A stretch of 24,676 nt of DNA from Rhizoclosmatium globosum (lineage: Eukaryota > Chytridiomycota > Chytridiomycetes > Chytridiales > Chytriomycetaceae): contig MCGO01000371.1 in NCBI GenBank assembly GCA_002104985.1, positions 1 through 24,676 on the forward strand. The letters are read 5' to 3'. The position numbers were made by a program, and so were the translations under genes. Numbering within the stretch: the stretch's first letter is position 1; each line of letters begins with the position of its first letter. Under the pieces are notes generated by a model. That model was not told the DNA's origin and did no database searches. It was given only the letters and a program-made list of their open reading frames with translations. Below are positions 1 through 9,414 of this stretch, one piece after another.

Positions 1-187
1 TTGAGGGTCTTTTCTGCTGCTCGGCCTGGCTTTCATCGAGCTCAACTGAGAGAAACGTGTTGGTTTGACACTGGGAAATGCGGGAAAGAACTCGGTCGAG
101 AAGGTTTAGAGTGTCGTGAAGGGGGCTTGTTGGGTTGAGTTGGAGGGTTTGGAGTTGGCCCAACAAGTTTGACAGCGGCTCATCCAT
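1..187 (-). CDS. 5' end of an unknown gene, cut by the left edge
   Basis: An ATG at 187 (reading left) opens 62 codons with no stop before the window edge, so only the N-terminus is visible. The peptide is rich in Leu, Gln and Ser with leucines at near-heptad spacing (starting MDEPLSNLLGQLQTLQLN), then an acidic/Gln patch near residues 50-60. This could be the start of a short coiled coil. I do not recognise the family. It is the only ATG-started frame crossing the edge that I checked on this strand, and codon composition looks coding, but with 62 codons the call is tentative. Its upstream region would be 188-733. Confidence 0.45.
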   Translation of the reverse strand, partial: MDEPLSNLLGQLQTLQLNPTSPLHDTLNLLDRVLSRISQCQTNTFLSVELDESQAEQQKRPS

Positions 188-733
188 TATTCAAGTCAAC
201 TTTAATTTTGAGATAATTACTAAAAGTAAACCAGAACATCCCTTCAAATGCAGGATTGTCTGTACTTGGCCAACACAGACGCCGGCTGGCACTCCCAACA
301 TAACTTCAGTATCAGCCAGATACAGCCGTTTCAAGAATTATTTGAACTTTAAAGACAATTTGAAGTCAAGTTCAATATGTTTCCCATTGTCCCTTCCGTA
401 TCCATTCAGACATCTCTGCCACTGCAAAGGGTGATTACCATAATATGGAAATTAGTCTTTGTCCAGTTTTTGGCGGCTCAATCAACTACATTTATTTATC
501 TTCGAAGAATCATAGAATTCAAAAATACAGCATAACGTTTCTCTCAAAATATGGCTTCGGTTTCACAGCGTCCTGATGAGTTGTACCCTTAGAATACCAT
601 AGTAATGCCCAGCTGCACTCCCCAATTACTTCAGAGTCCGAAAGATTTGACCAGAAACACAGTTGTTCCTATCACCGCAACATAGGGTACTACAAATGGC
701 GACTTCTTCCATGGGAAATCGACTAAGCTTCCA
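188..733. other. Intergenic region between left-edge gene and HET pseudogene
   Basis: About 546 bp without a convincing gene. A 99-codon open frame on the + strand (135-434) overlaps the left-edge gene and has no recognisable feature, so I treat it as chance. The stretch should hold the promoter of the leftward gene at 187 and the 3' flank of the broken HET gene. No repeat, RNA gene or clear regulatory motif was seen. Confidence 0.5.
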
Positions 734-2042
734 TCACTTCAAAACCACATAATTGTGATTGTAAAGAAACATGCGTTGCTCTTGATTTTCAGGTTTCCAC
801 CAATCCACCTTCGCTGTTCCCAGATACATACTGATAAGGAACTCTTGGTCAGGGCGGATAATTCGTGCCGGCACTTGAAACGCCCAACCTTGATTTGTCT
901 CACAAAGCGAGATTCTACGCTGTTGAATTTTCCGTTTCTGAGGTATGGAAGCCAGATTGTTGCCAACAACAGCTCTTTGACTCGTCCCTCTCGTTTATCT
1001 TGAAAAGATATTATTCGTCTGAAACGGTTTGGAAGGATCGTAAGAGGAATCGCTGCATCTCGCTTTCATTGCTGGGGACTATCGACTTTTTCCCGTCGTC
1101 CGTCGTCAGAAAATCGCCCGACAAGTGCATTAACCCATCGAATTCTAATAGCTTTTCAAAAAGCTCTTTGGTTGATGCGTCATAACTGATGGGTGTGATT
1201 CCATATATGCTTGCACGGCCATTCACATAGTCATGAATTTTGGAGCAATATCTTATCGGTGGGACTCGCTCGACTATTTCAGCAGGTGAATTCCATGGGA
1301 CAGAAAAGCTGGAGTCTCCCTCCCGGAGAAACCAAGTTGCAAGAACCGTTCCGCTCATATGCCGGCAGTTTGTTGAAAACTTCTTTAAACTGCTCATGAG
1401 CAACAAGCACCATGGTTGGATCATCAGTTCGAAATACATGAACCACTTTGTGGGCGAGAACAAATTCTTGAAGAGTCCAAACTCTAGAGGAGTGCTCACA
1501 ATTCTGAAGCATTCCATCAAGTACTTCAATATAAAGTTTTCGATTTGTTGCCCCAGTTAGTCCTGATGCGAGAGATATTGGATCTTCTGAGTGGTAAATA
1601 ATAGTGTGCTTCTTTGATTTGTACAAGTTTGGAAGTTGCTCGATTTGAGTTAACTTGACGTCATTATGCGTTTGGTCAATGTCCAGAATATCGACCCAGA
1701 TACGGGGACTTCCATTTGAGCCGCTTCGGATGATGTGTCTCATCAGTTCCAATTTAGTGGGATCATCTTGTCTTACAAGACGTCCACGCCCTCAATCTCA
1801 ACAACCTTCAAATCAAAGCCCCATACATGTGATAGAATTCCATCGCTTGCAAATTCGGTGGCAATCTTGGACACGGGCCACAGTTCAAGTTGGGCTGAGG
1901 AAGATCGACTTGTTTGGGACGGCTCGTTTATCAACCAACTTGGAGGGCCTAGTTTCGGCTGATAATCCATTTCTTCGTCGGCATCGATAATGGTGACTGG
2001 AGCCGGTTCTCGTTTGATCGCTGAAATCAGTTTTGAGAGCAT
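734..2042 (-). pseudogene. HET-domain (heterokaryon incompatibility-like) protein, broken by frameshifts
   Basis: Reading leftward from ATG 2042, the pieces carry the HET domain order. An N-terminal ILSHVWG block (ending near 1773) matches the family's LSYxWG motif. Next comes WVDILDIDQ, matching W[I/V]DxLCIDQ, then a VWTLQE block matching RxWTxQE. The last two are in the frame 1752-1279. HET proteins act in fungal non-self recognition and programmed cell death. Coding sense then continues in other frames: 1529-1011, about 1010-905, and about 900-734. Frames change near 1770, 1353, 1012 and 900. Near 1770 the first frame hits TAA, while the continuing frame is already open after an upstream TGA. 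No 45-65 nt intron fits cleanly at these joins. A working gene with several odd introns, or sequencing indels, cannot be excluded, but neighbouring genes are intact. It lies 50 bp downstream of the GT14 gene on the same strand. Confidence 0.7.
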
Positions 2043-2092
2043 TTCAATCTAAGTTTGAAAATCAACAATTCACCAACATTGATTAGTTTTTA

Positions 2093-3721
2093 TTAAGGCA
2101 TATTCAACGTTTTTTGCAAATGCTCCTTCCGTATCCATTCAGCAACTTCAACTCCTTCGTCTGTCGCCACATCCACTTTCCTTACAAACAGGAACTTGGG
2201 CTCCTCTCCATCAACGTCGACACCAACACCTGATATTATCATATCTCGAGTAAGCATTTCTGGATGCGCAGCAAAACGCCTCCACTTTGAATACCGCTTC
2301 GATGGACTCAATCGATCTCTAAATCGAGGTGTATTGTACAAAACCGTCCCCAAGAATGATTCGTCAGGAATCTGTCGGTGAAATGGTTTAGGCCTAGTCC
2401 AAGAAAGAATTGAAAGACAGTTACCAAAGTATGTTCAAACCACGCCAGCGCGTTATACACCTCCTCTGCCGTTCTCAAGTATTCTATAAACTCACGCGTG
2501 AAAATTCCCCATTGATGATGCTTCATCACTTTCCATCTGGGAACAGGAGACCCAACGCTCCCAAGCTCTTTCAAATGAATAGACGTAATCTCACGACTCC
2601 GTGGAGTTTTGAGCAAAACATGAGGTAATAGCCTCTTATACCCCGTAGTTTCCATATCCCACGCGTCGATAAAGTTATGACCTGCATATTTTTGCTGACT
2701 GAGTATTCGTGCGATTTCCTTGGAAGGGCGGAGTGGGATATCATACGCGGATAGATTGATGATATGGTCCCATTCCGCGAGATCCAGTAACTCGAAAAAG
2801 CCGTTTAGTTGGGCGTGGAGGATGCTACTGTGGCCCCAAGATATCTTGTACGATGTTTTGGCGAGATGGACGTGTTCAAGAGACGAAATTGTGGCTGCAA
2901 GAGCTATTCGGAGGTCATCAGATTCAGGACGTTTGTCGACATGGATCAAAATGATTGCAGATCCATCGTTGAGGGTTGAGATGAGATGATGAATGTTTTG
3001 GAGAACTGATAATGGGCCGTGAATCATCACAAAGAATGCAACTTTGTATTTCCGAACTGGGGACAGTGGGTTTGGAATGATTGCAGGAAGAAGTTCGCCA
3101 AAGTAGCTGAAACGGTTGAGATTGTAATAAAAACGCGTGTTTGATAAGTTTGCCATATGATTTGTTCCATCTGCGGCTAGGTAACACGCAAGTCGTCTGG
3201 TTTGCTGGTAAAAGGTTTCAGGTCTCCAACACTTGATGAGTCCACATACCTCTACATCCAGCAGTCCTGGTTTAACAGAATGTATGCAATTGTTGATATT
3301 ACATGCTCTTTGATCGAGAAACGACGCGAGTTCAGTTTGAGATGGATTGAGTTCAGCCGATGTAGTTTCCGAAGTTACGTTCGGCCAGCTGTCCAGAGTA
3401 GTATGTCTGTGAAAGAGGGCATTGTTCAAGTTTGAGCAATATTGGAAGCCATTGGCGCTGAAGTAAGGTGTATGGTGCTGCATTGCTTTGCTGCAGATAC
3501 CTTATCAACGAGACAGGATAATAAACGAAGAACTAGCGAACTAACCCTAGATTAGCTTCGATTGTTGGAGCATTGGTGCCGGTGGCTGAAATGTCAACCA
3601 AGAGTGAAGCAAAGGCACAGCACAGACAAATGCAAAGGAGTCCAACAACTGCGAAACCCGATGCTTTCCTTCTTACTCGAACTAGTTTGACACTTGGATG
3701 AACAACTTTGGTGCTGCTCAT
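2093..3721 (-). CDS. Core-2/I-branching beta-1,6-N-acetylglucosaminyltransferase-like protein (GT14), intact copy
   Basis: Four exons read leftward: 3721-3546, 3490-3250, 3204-2425, 2371-2093 (491 aa). Introns are 55, 45 and 53 nt with GT/AG ends. The start is ATG 3721; the open frame extends upstream only through a GTG. A basic stretch precedes a single hydrophobic segment at about residues 21-42, giving a type II signal anchor typical of Golgi glycosyltransferases. The core-2/I-branching domain starts near residue 192 with the YKVAFFVMIHG block. HVDK follows at 228-231, then a WGH..L..QLNGF..LLDLAEW block and NLSAYDIPL (about 262-298). The family transfers sugars such as GlcNAc or xylose onto O-glycan or proteoglycan cores; donor and acceptor here are unknown. 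The 45-nt intron (3205-3249) is a multiple of three with no stop, so it is easily missed; the paralogue at the right end supports it. The C-terminal exon (IPDESFLG...) also matches the paralogue. Confidence 0.88.
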
Positions 3722-3846
3722 TTGGTTGGATTCTCTCTCAGTGCTGCGCGGCCAAAGCAAGGGCGTTTTCAGTCGCAATTGTCCGATTTTGTCGAATGCA
3801 CCTCCTTTCTGCACTTAGACACAAAATATAATATGGTAAATCCATC

Positions 3847-3859
3847 TTTATTCTTTATT
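3847..3859 (-). terminator. Tandem AATAAA polyadenylation signals of the PLAC8 gene
   Basis: On the minus strand two AATAAA hexamers (3852-3847 and 3859-3854) follow the PLAC8 stop codon by about 27-40 nt. They end about 125 bp upstream of the GT14 start codon at 3721, so the intergenic space is compact and the GT14 promoter must be short or overlap this 3' UTR. Confidence 0.6.
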
Positions 3860-3885
3860 ACAACATGAAAAGAAGCAGCGGTGAC

Positions 3886-4391
3886 TTAATTAGCACCAAT
3901 TCCCATCGTGACTGGCCCTGGCTGTTTATTCAACACAACATGCTGATCAACCCTCCTCTTCTTCATCTCACGCATATCTTGCGTGATGGAGCAAGTAGTA
4001 CAACAGACAGCCGCGGCCAAGGTAGTAACATCGTCTTCCTTGATGTTGTAGTTCTCTTGAACTTTCTTGCGGATTGAGTAGGCTGGGATACAGGTCAACC
4101 CGTTGCAACAACATGTGAAGAAACAGCATCCAGAGTCGAATTCTCCAGTGTTGTTTGCTTCGGCTGGATTGGACAGAGAGTTAACGAGAGATAACCATTA
4201 CCATTAAAAAGGAACCGAAAACTCACCGACTGCAGATCCAACTGCGAAACATGGACACCATGCCTGGTTCGATAGAAATCAGTTAGTAATCTCTTTTCAA
4301 TACCTTGGAATGGTTCAATACTCACAACTTTGCAACAGATACCGAGGTCGCTGAAGCAAGACCAGAAGCCGAAAGAGTAGTCCGAGCTCAT
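3886..4391 (-). CDS. PLAC8-family cysteine-rich protein
   Basis: Three exons read leftward: 4391-4326, 4263-4227, 4163-3886 (126 aa). The introns are 62 and 63 nt, both starting GTGAGT, and the model closes exactly in phase. The protein starts MSSDYSFGFWSCFSDLG and has 14 cysteines in the clusters typical of PLAC8: a lone Cys then CC near residues 12-20, CPC at about 26-28, CC and CCC..C in the middle, and a late CC..C. The family includes small cysteine-rich membrane-associated proteins of fungi, plants and animals linked to cell size, metal resistance or the cell surface; the exact role is not predictable here. The C-terminal 30 residues are basic then Gly/Pro-rich. The middle exon is only 37 nt, so automated callers may miss it. 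Tandem AATAAA signals lie downstream. Confidence 0.85.
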
Positions 4392-4817
4392 TTTTCTCGG
4401 TTTTGCTCAAATGATCACTTTTGCTCCTGGTGTTTTATGCTTTCTCTTGACGAAACGTGGCTGTGAATGTGGCTGCGCTGCTCGCAAAATTTTCCCGATC
4501 AATGCGGACGATCTTCAAGACATGGAAGATATGATGGGTGTGAAGAAAGTACCTTTTTAAGAACGCTCCTCAGATCTGCAAAACTCTGAAAGCTTTGTAA
4601 GTTCTATTAGTGTCGGGCATCGAAGTATTTTCACCAGAAGATTTACATTCACAATTCCAATCTCAAAAAGACATCACATTCACAAGCTCGAAAAAAAGGA
4701 AAGATAAAACAAAGGAAAAACAAAAGAGAAAGTCAAGGAATGTACAACTAATGCAAAACGTCGTCCCTATTTTCGCGAATTTAGAAACCCCCTATATAGT
4801 GTTGGAAATACAATGCC
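4392..4817. other. Intergenic region between URC1-like and PLAC8 genes
   Basis: About 426 bp between two leftward genes, holding the 3' UTR of the URC1-like gene and the promoter of the PLAC8 gene. There is an A/G-rich tract on the + strand near 4687-4740. Open frames here are short and unconvincing. I see no RNA gene or repeat. Confidence 0.5.
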
Positions 4818-7068
4818 TTACCAAGTCCTTCCCTTTGTAGTCGCCAAGTCCTTTGGCGCTGGAGTATAACTGAAGTATCCACTGGCGATCTTTGCGTCGA
4901 TTTCAACTTGAGAGTCAGGTGGCAACATATCCGCTGGAATGGGTACACGTTCAAGGATAGGGATACCAGAACCAACGATAGCATCGTATTTCTAAGCGTG
5001 TGCGTGAGTATACTTCGAATTCAAACACCAAGATACCAGTGCCTTACCATGTTACTCATACTAATCATCTTGTCAATCTTCTTGATACCCAACCAGTGCA
5101 ACACATCAGGCATGGTGGCTTGGAATCGCATGTCCTTCACACCAGCAATGTTCTCTGTACGCAAAAAGTACTCCTTGGCCGTATCTCCTCCCTCAGCACG
5201 TTTACGAGCGTTGTATACAAGGTATTTCGTGACTTCTCCAAGGGCACGTCCTTCTTTACGGAAGTAAACAATGAGTCCAACACCGCCTTGTTGCGCGGTT
5301 TTCACTGCTTCTTCGATACCAAAGATGAGGTATGGACGACAAGTGCAAATGTCTGATCCAAACACGTCGGATCCGTTACATTCATCGTGGATTCTGAGAG
5401 TCAAAGTTTTTGTGGGGTCGGAGAGGTAATCTGGGTTGCCCATAATATAGATTGAAAGTCCACCAATTGGAGGGAGGAATACTTTGAGGTCTGGACGGGT
5501 AATGAGTTCTGGGTACATACCGCCGGTGTCCTCGCTTAGATGGAATTGTTTAGCTTGAATGTAGTATGAGGAGATAGGATATCAACTTACAATAGACAAC
5601 GACGGAGGGTAGTTTCGTCAACTTCGAAACGCTTGGCAATTCCAGGCAGATACCAGACTGGCTCCACGGCTCCTTTTGTTACCTTAACAATGATTAAGTA
5701 TTTGATTGTCTGTCTGTCTATTATTTCTCGCTCGAGTACTCTTTCACAAGGAACTCGCACAGACGATTCGACACTTGTCTCGCTATGTCCAATCTCTCCC
5801 TCAACCTTCATGGCATTACTAGCTCGCCTTCGGCTCAGAAGAACGACTACGGATCGCAAGATGTGAAATGACTTGCTAGAACACACTTACCATCAAATCA
5901 CCTTGCTCATTAACAACAATCTTTCCATCCACCTTCAATTTCCCCTTCTTTACAGAATCTTCAACCTCCAACAACTTCATGTGCGCTTTCGTGATAGCAA
6001 TAGTGGGTCTCACATCCAACCCTTCTTTCAATTCCTTCCCAAATACATCACGGACAACATGACCCCACGGATCCAACGAAACAATACGTTCTGGGTCATT
6101 CCACGTATCATAGGGACCAATTTTCACGACGGGTTCAGTGTTGTGGAGGTTAGGGATATGGTTCGCATCCAGTTCACGAATAGCGATGGCAAGGGCGCGG
6201 TAGATTGAGTAAGCACCCCCGTGAGCACCGATAGCATTTCTGAGTTTCATGGAGGTTGGGATACGCGAGCAGACGATTGGGCCACGAGAGTGTGGATTTG
6301 GATTTCCCCTATACACAAATGAGAATGTTATTTTTAAAGCGTCTGACTTTGTGTTTTTGTGTTTTAGAACCATCCTGGGATTCGTACTCACCAATCCATT
6401 GGAATTGGCGTGACACCCGCCTGACCAGGATCTAAATCAAGCAGATGCGTTAGTTTAATGAATAATAAAGGGGCAGGAGGAGAAACAGGAGGAGAGAGGG
6501 GGGGACACATACAAGTCGTCAAAACAATTCTGTTAGTGTAGATTGGACCCTGAGCCGAGGGAGAGAGCACCGAGTTTCTGACAGACGGAGAGGCGGATGC
6601 GGCGGCAGAAGGCAGAAAAAGCGGGGAAGCGAGTGGCTTCTTTGCAACAGTTGTTGCTGTTGATTCGACATCGTCCGAATCCTCGTCGTGTTCTCTGGAC
6701 GTGTCTGATTGAGCATGTTTTAGTAGATTAGATTAGATTAGATGAACAAGGGATCTGCTGCTGCTACCGTAAGCATGGACCTTGAAGGACTTTGCGGGCG
6801 ACGCGGCTTCAACGACGGGAAGAACAACTTCGGCAACGCGCTGAGACAATTGGGCAACGGCGCGATTTGTTTGGCTTTGGTTTGATTCGACCTGGTTTTG
6901 TATTTGATTTGATTAAGAGTTGATTGTGGTGGCGGTGATTCAGTGGGTGGGTGGTGGATTCAATTGGAGAACCTGTTTTGCGAGGGCCGTCTGCGATGCT
7001 TTTAGTTCAGAGACGAGGCTAATTAGTTGACTGAGAAGTGCGCTGGTGTCAGGTGGTGTTCCACTCAT
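4818..7068 (-). CDS. URC1: URC1-like GTP cyclohydrolase II-family protein (uracil catabolism)
   Basis: Eight exons read leftward: 7068-6973, 6891-6768, 6704-6513, 6431-6392, 6308-5891, 5682-5591, 5534-5048, 4991-4818 (540 aa). Introns are 81, 63, 81, 83, 208, 56 and 56 nt, and all phases agree. GTP cyclohydrolase II opens GTP with loss of formate to give a pyrimidine. In the fungal URC1 branch the fold is used in the URC uracil-degradation pathway rather than riboflavin synthesis. The C-terminal domain keeps the three zinc-ligand cysteines (C373, C384, C386, in HDECNGSD...CTC) and an RKEGRALG loop at 413-420. The middle region (LTTYPGQ, about 147-320) matches the long N-terminal region I associate with URC1 rather than bacterial RibA. 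The first ~137 residues are an added Ser/Ala/Gln-rich, partly coiled-coil segment. The assignment to URC1 over a true riboflavin enzyme rests on this architecture and on CTCRP replacing CDCG. Confidence 0.85.
6717..6743 (-). repeat. CTAAT microsatellite next to a branch-point consensus in URC1 intron 2
   Basis: In the second intron of the URC1-like gene (6705-6767) the minus strand carries four tandem copies of ATCTA/CTAAT (6743-6725). These run directly into TACTAAAAC (6725-6717), a near-consensus fungal branch-point sequence. The acceptor CAATCAG lies 12 nt further on. The repeat units themselves resemble weak branch points. Confidence 0.6.
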
Positions 7069-7972
7069 TCGTTTCTTGGTTGGTTGGTTGGTTGGTTGGT
7101 GTCTCACACGTTTTTGGAGGTTGATTCTTTTGCTGCGCCCGAGCCACCCATCTTAATTGCCCCCGTTTCTTTTCCCTTCTTTCTCCATTAGACACATGCA
7201 TGCATCTTCCCGTGTATTTGAACAAACGGACAAAGTCATAAATTCATTCATAATTGACATTGTTTGAATGTACCAGGCCCATCGAATTTAATAATCTGAG
7301 AGTTTGATCTTATGACATTTATGATTTCGTTGCGTTAACTAATTTAAACGCATAATTGGATTATTTACATCGATTTTATTGCACGACACCGAAAGAAAGT
7401 TACCAACTTGCCATAACATACCTTAAAATTACCTCAATTGAAATATAGTGAAGTGTTGCTGGAATATTGAGTTTGTGGGGGGAATCCATGCAAATCCATA
7501 TTGAGGATGACACTGAATGATTCACATTTTGGTTCTTTGACGTACCTGCGATGATTTACTTCTATTGATTGTAATTCTGAAAGACGTGGGTGACCAGCTA
7601 CCATCAATGAGTAGTTCCAAGAATGGTTACAGTTTGTACTTTTGCCCCTTACGTCAGGCTGACAAGTTTAGAAAAGGATGACAGCACTTTTCCCATGTTC
7701 CACTGCTGACTCCAGGTACAGAAGTTATGTGATAGAGGTAGATAATGAACTCAGATTCATGAGTATGAATTGGCCAGAGCTCGTTACATTCCCCTTATGT
7801 TTCTACATGGATGTCCTTCAGTCCAAGACAGCCACCAGCTTCTTCACAGCACGTAAAACACGATTCCATGACCTATATATTCAATAAAGTAGTATTAGTT
7901 GCACAATTATCCATTAGATATAACTTCCAGCCGAAAAGATCAACAAACTCTCACCTAAACTCATCCCAAAGA
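7069..7972. promoter_or_regulatory. Divergent intergenic region between URC1-like gene and the gene at 7973
   Basis: About 900 bp separates two divergent start codons, so it should hold both promoters. I see no supported gene; frames at 7678-7887 and 7811-7972 (upstream of the ATG at 7973) are short. The middle part (7200-7500) is AT-rich. A TATATATT box at 7874-7881 lies about 92 bp upstream of the + strand ATG and is the best TATA-like candidate. A TTGG tandem repeat sits next to the URC1 start. Confidence 0.5.
7076..7099. repeat. (TTGG)6 simple repeat, read as (CCAA)6 in the URC1-like 5' UTR
   Basis: Six perfect tetranucleotide units begin 8 bp upstream of the start codon at 7068. On the gene's own strand they read CCAA, so if transcribed they would form an unstructured C/A leader just before the ATG. 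Tetranucleotide arrays like this commonly vary in copy number between strains. Confidence 0.8.
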
Positions 7973-8851
7973 ATGTCCAACCTCCCACCAAAGAAACCCA
8001 GAGATCTTCTCCACATTACAGCTTCCCCAACAGATCCTCTCAGAGTCACCCTCGCGACATCCCCACAAGATTCAACCCTCCAATCCACAACCGAAACCAC
8101 AATAACCCTCCTAACAACCCTATTCTCCTCCACCCGCGTGCACAAAGACCGCTTCATCTACGCCCTCGCCGGCTGCCTCTTCACCCCAACCTCCCCAACC
8201 CCCTTCGGCGGCTCAAAAACCAAACCCGGATACATCTCATTCCACGGCCAAACACCCGCCCACCTCCTCCACTACATCCTCAAAAACGCTTATAAAGTCC
8301 ACTACACAATCCGGCAGTCTAAATCCCTCAAACTCGTTGTTTCGTCTGTGAATCGGGTCCTGGACTTGCATATGGCTGGGAGGAAGGACGAGGTGGATGA
8401 ATTGATGTTGAAGGGGGTGAAGAAGGCCGGGCATTGTGATTGGTTTGGGGTTGTGCGCGTTCCGGCGTATTTGAAACATGTTGGGGAGGAAGGGGTGGAG
8501 GTGGAGTTTGTTGGATTTGTGCCGCCGAGTGTTGCGTTGGGGATGAGGGGGTCGAAGAGTGGTGGTGATGATGATGGGAGGAGGAGGAAATTGGAGCCAA
8601 TGGGTATGTGTGGGTTTTTGGGTGTGGTTATGGATGTTGGTGGTGAGGTGTCCAACAAGTCCTTCACCCAATCTATAACCGATCAGCCGTCGACTTCAGA
8701 CATGAACGCGGCTGCTCTTCACGAATACGTCAAGAAACAAGAGAAATTTCGGTCGGGTAGTGTATCGCCTCAGCGTTGCCATCAAGAAGGGGCTGAATCG
8801 AATGGTGCTGCCCACCATCCAATATGTCCCACGACCAGACTGGACCATTAG
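7973..8851 (+). CDS. Unknown protein; 3' end uncertain
   Basis: The frame starting at ATG 7973 (MSNLPPKKPRDLL) runs to TAG... at 8851, giving 292 aa. An upstream in-frame extension to 7811 has no support and the ATG follows a TATA-like box at about the right distance. I do not recognise the family. The first ~220 residues look like a folded domain (for example CLFTPTSPTPFGG and HYILKNAYKVHYTIRQSK); a Gly/Asp/Arg-rich loop follows near residue 195-210. A GTGAGG...CTTCAG stretch at 8643-8699 is 57 nt, a multiple of three without stops, and fits the intron size of this window; splicing it gives 273 aa. After about 8752 the frame loses protein character, while a shifted frame looks coding up to TGA 8936. 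An AATAAA lies at 8916-8921. Base composition switches sharply inside the gene near 8340. Confidence 0.6.
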   Translation: MSNLPPKKPRDLLHITASPTDPLRVTLATSPQDSTLQSTTETTITLLTTLFSSTRVHKDRFIYALAGCLFTPTSPTPFGGSKTKPGYISFHGQTPAHLLHYILKNAYKVHYTIRQSKSLKLVVSSVNRVLDLHMAGRKDEVDELMLKGVKKAGHCDWFGVVRVPAYLKHVGEEGVEVEFVGFVPPSVALGMRGSKSGGDDDGRRRKLEPMGMCGFLGVVMDVGGEVSNKSFTQSITDQPSTSDMNAAALHEYVKKQEKFRSGSVSPQRCHQEGAESNGAAHHPICPTTRLDH

Positions 8852-9414
8852 ACCGACTGTATCCTGGACGAGTTTTAAGTATATGCCTGTACCATTTTCA
8901 TCCGATGATAAACTGAATAAACCGCTTTTGTTTTGATAGTGTTGTTCGAGTTCCCAGGCCTCCTTAATAAGCAGCGTATACGGCTGTCGGATGGCCCTGT
9001 TGAGCAGCATAGTAGTCATTGCTGAAGTGTTTCAGACACCTTTTTCTCCTCTGCTCGACTGTAACCCCCTGTTTCAGATGTACTGTTTGATCGTTGGTGT
9101 TGATCCATCGACCCCCTGACTCCCTGTTTTAAAAACAAAGTCTTGAATGCATTATAATGACAAGGAGAATGCATCCAATCGACTTCACCTGGCGTGGTTG
9201 CCTTTCCTGTGCAAGGAAAATGTTTTCTTACCGAAGCCTGCTTGTCAAAATTTATCGATTGTATTTATCCTCCTTATAGGGATTTCTTTATTGTCATTTA
9301 TTTCTCTTTTCGTTGTTGAATGTTGATTAGTAATTCACAAGGACGCGATTTTTGCTTAACACAGACAGCTGTCAACGAACGATCGGCTAAATCTAAAAAA
9401 CTGTCAAGAAAAAC
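8852..9414. other. Intergenic region upstream of the PAN-repeat gene
   Basis: About 560 bp between the stop at 8851 and ATG 9415. Its first 85 bp may still be coding in a shifted frame (to 8936). AATAAA at 8916-8921 is a likely poly(A) signal for the upstream gene. The rest should hold the promoter and leader of the secreted PAN protein. An antisense open frame (9019-8696) covers the left part but has no family match I can name. No repeats seen. Confidence 0.5.

Noticed and set aside
734..2042. Programmed ribosomal frameshifting in the HET gene
   Set aside because: Four separate frame changes without a shared slippery site or following structure fit decay better than recoding.
3722..3814. 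N-terminal extension of the GT14 protein to 3814
   Set aside because: The upstream frame opens with GTG, not ATG, and the ATG at 3721 gives a standard short cytoplasmic tail before the signal anchor.
8237..8671. His/Pro/Ser-rich antisense open frames on the minus strand
   Set aside because: They lie over the G-rich half of the + strand gene and are low-complexity translations of its skewed composition. The + frame looks like a folded protein across the same interval.
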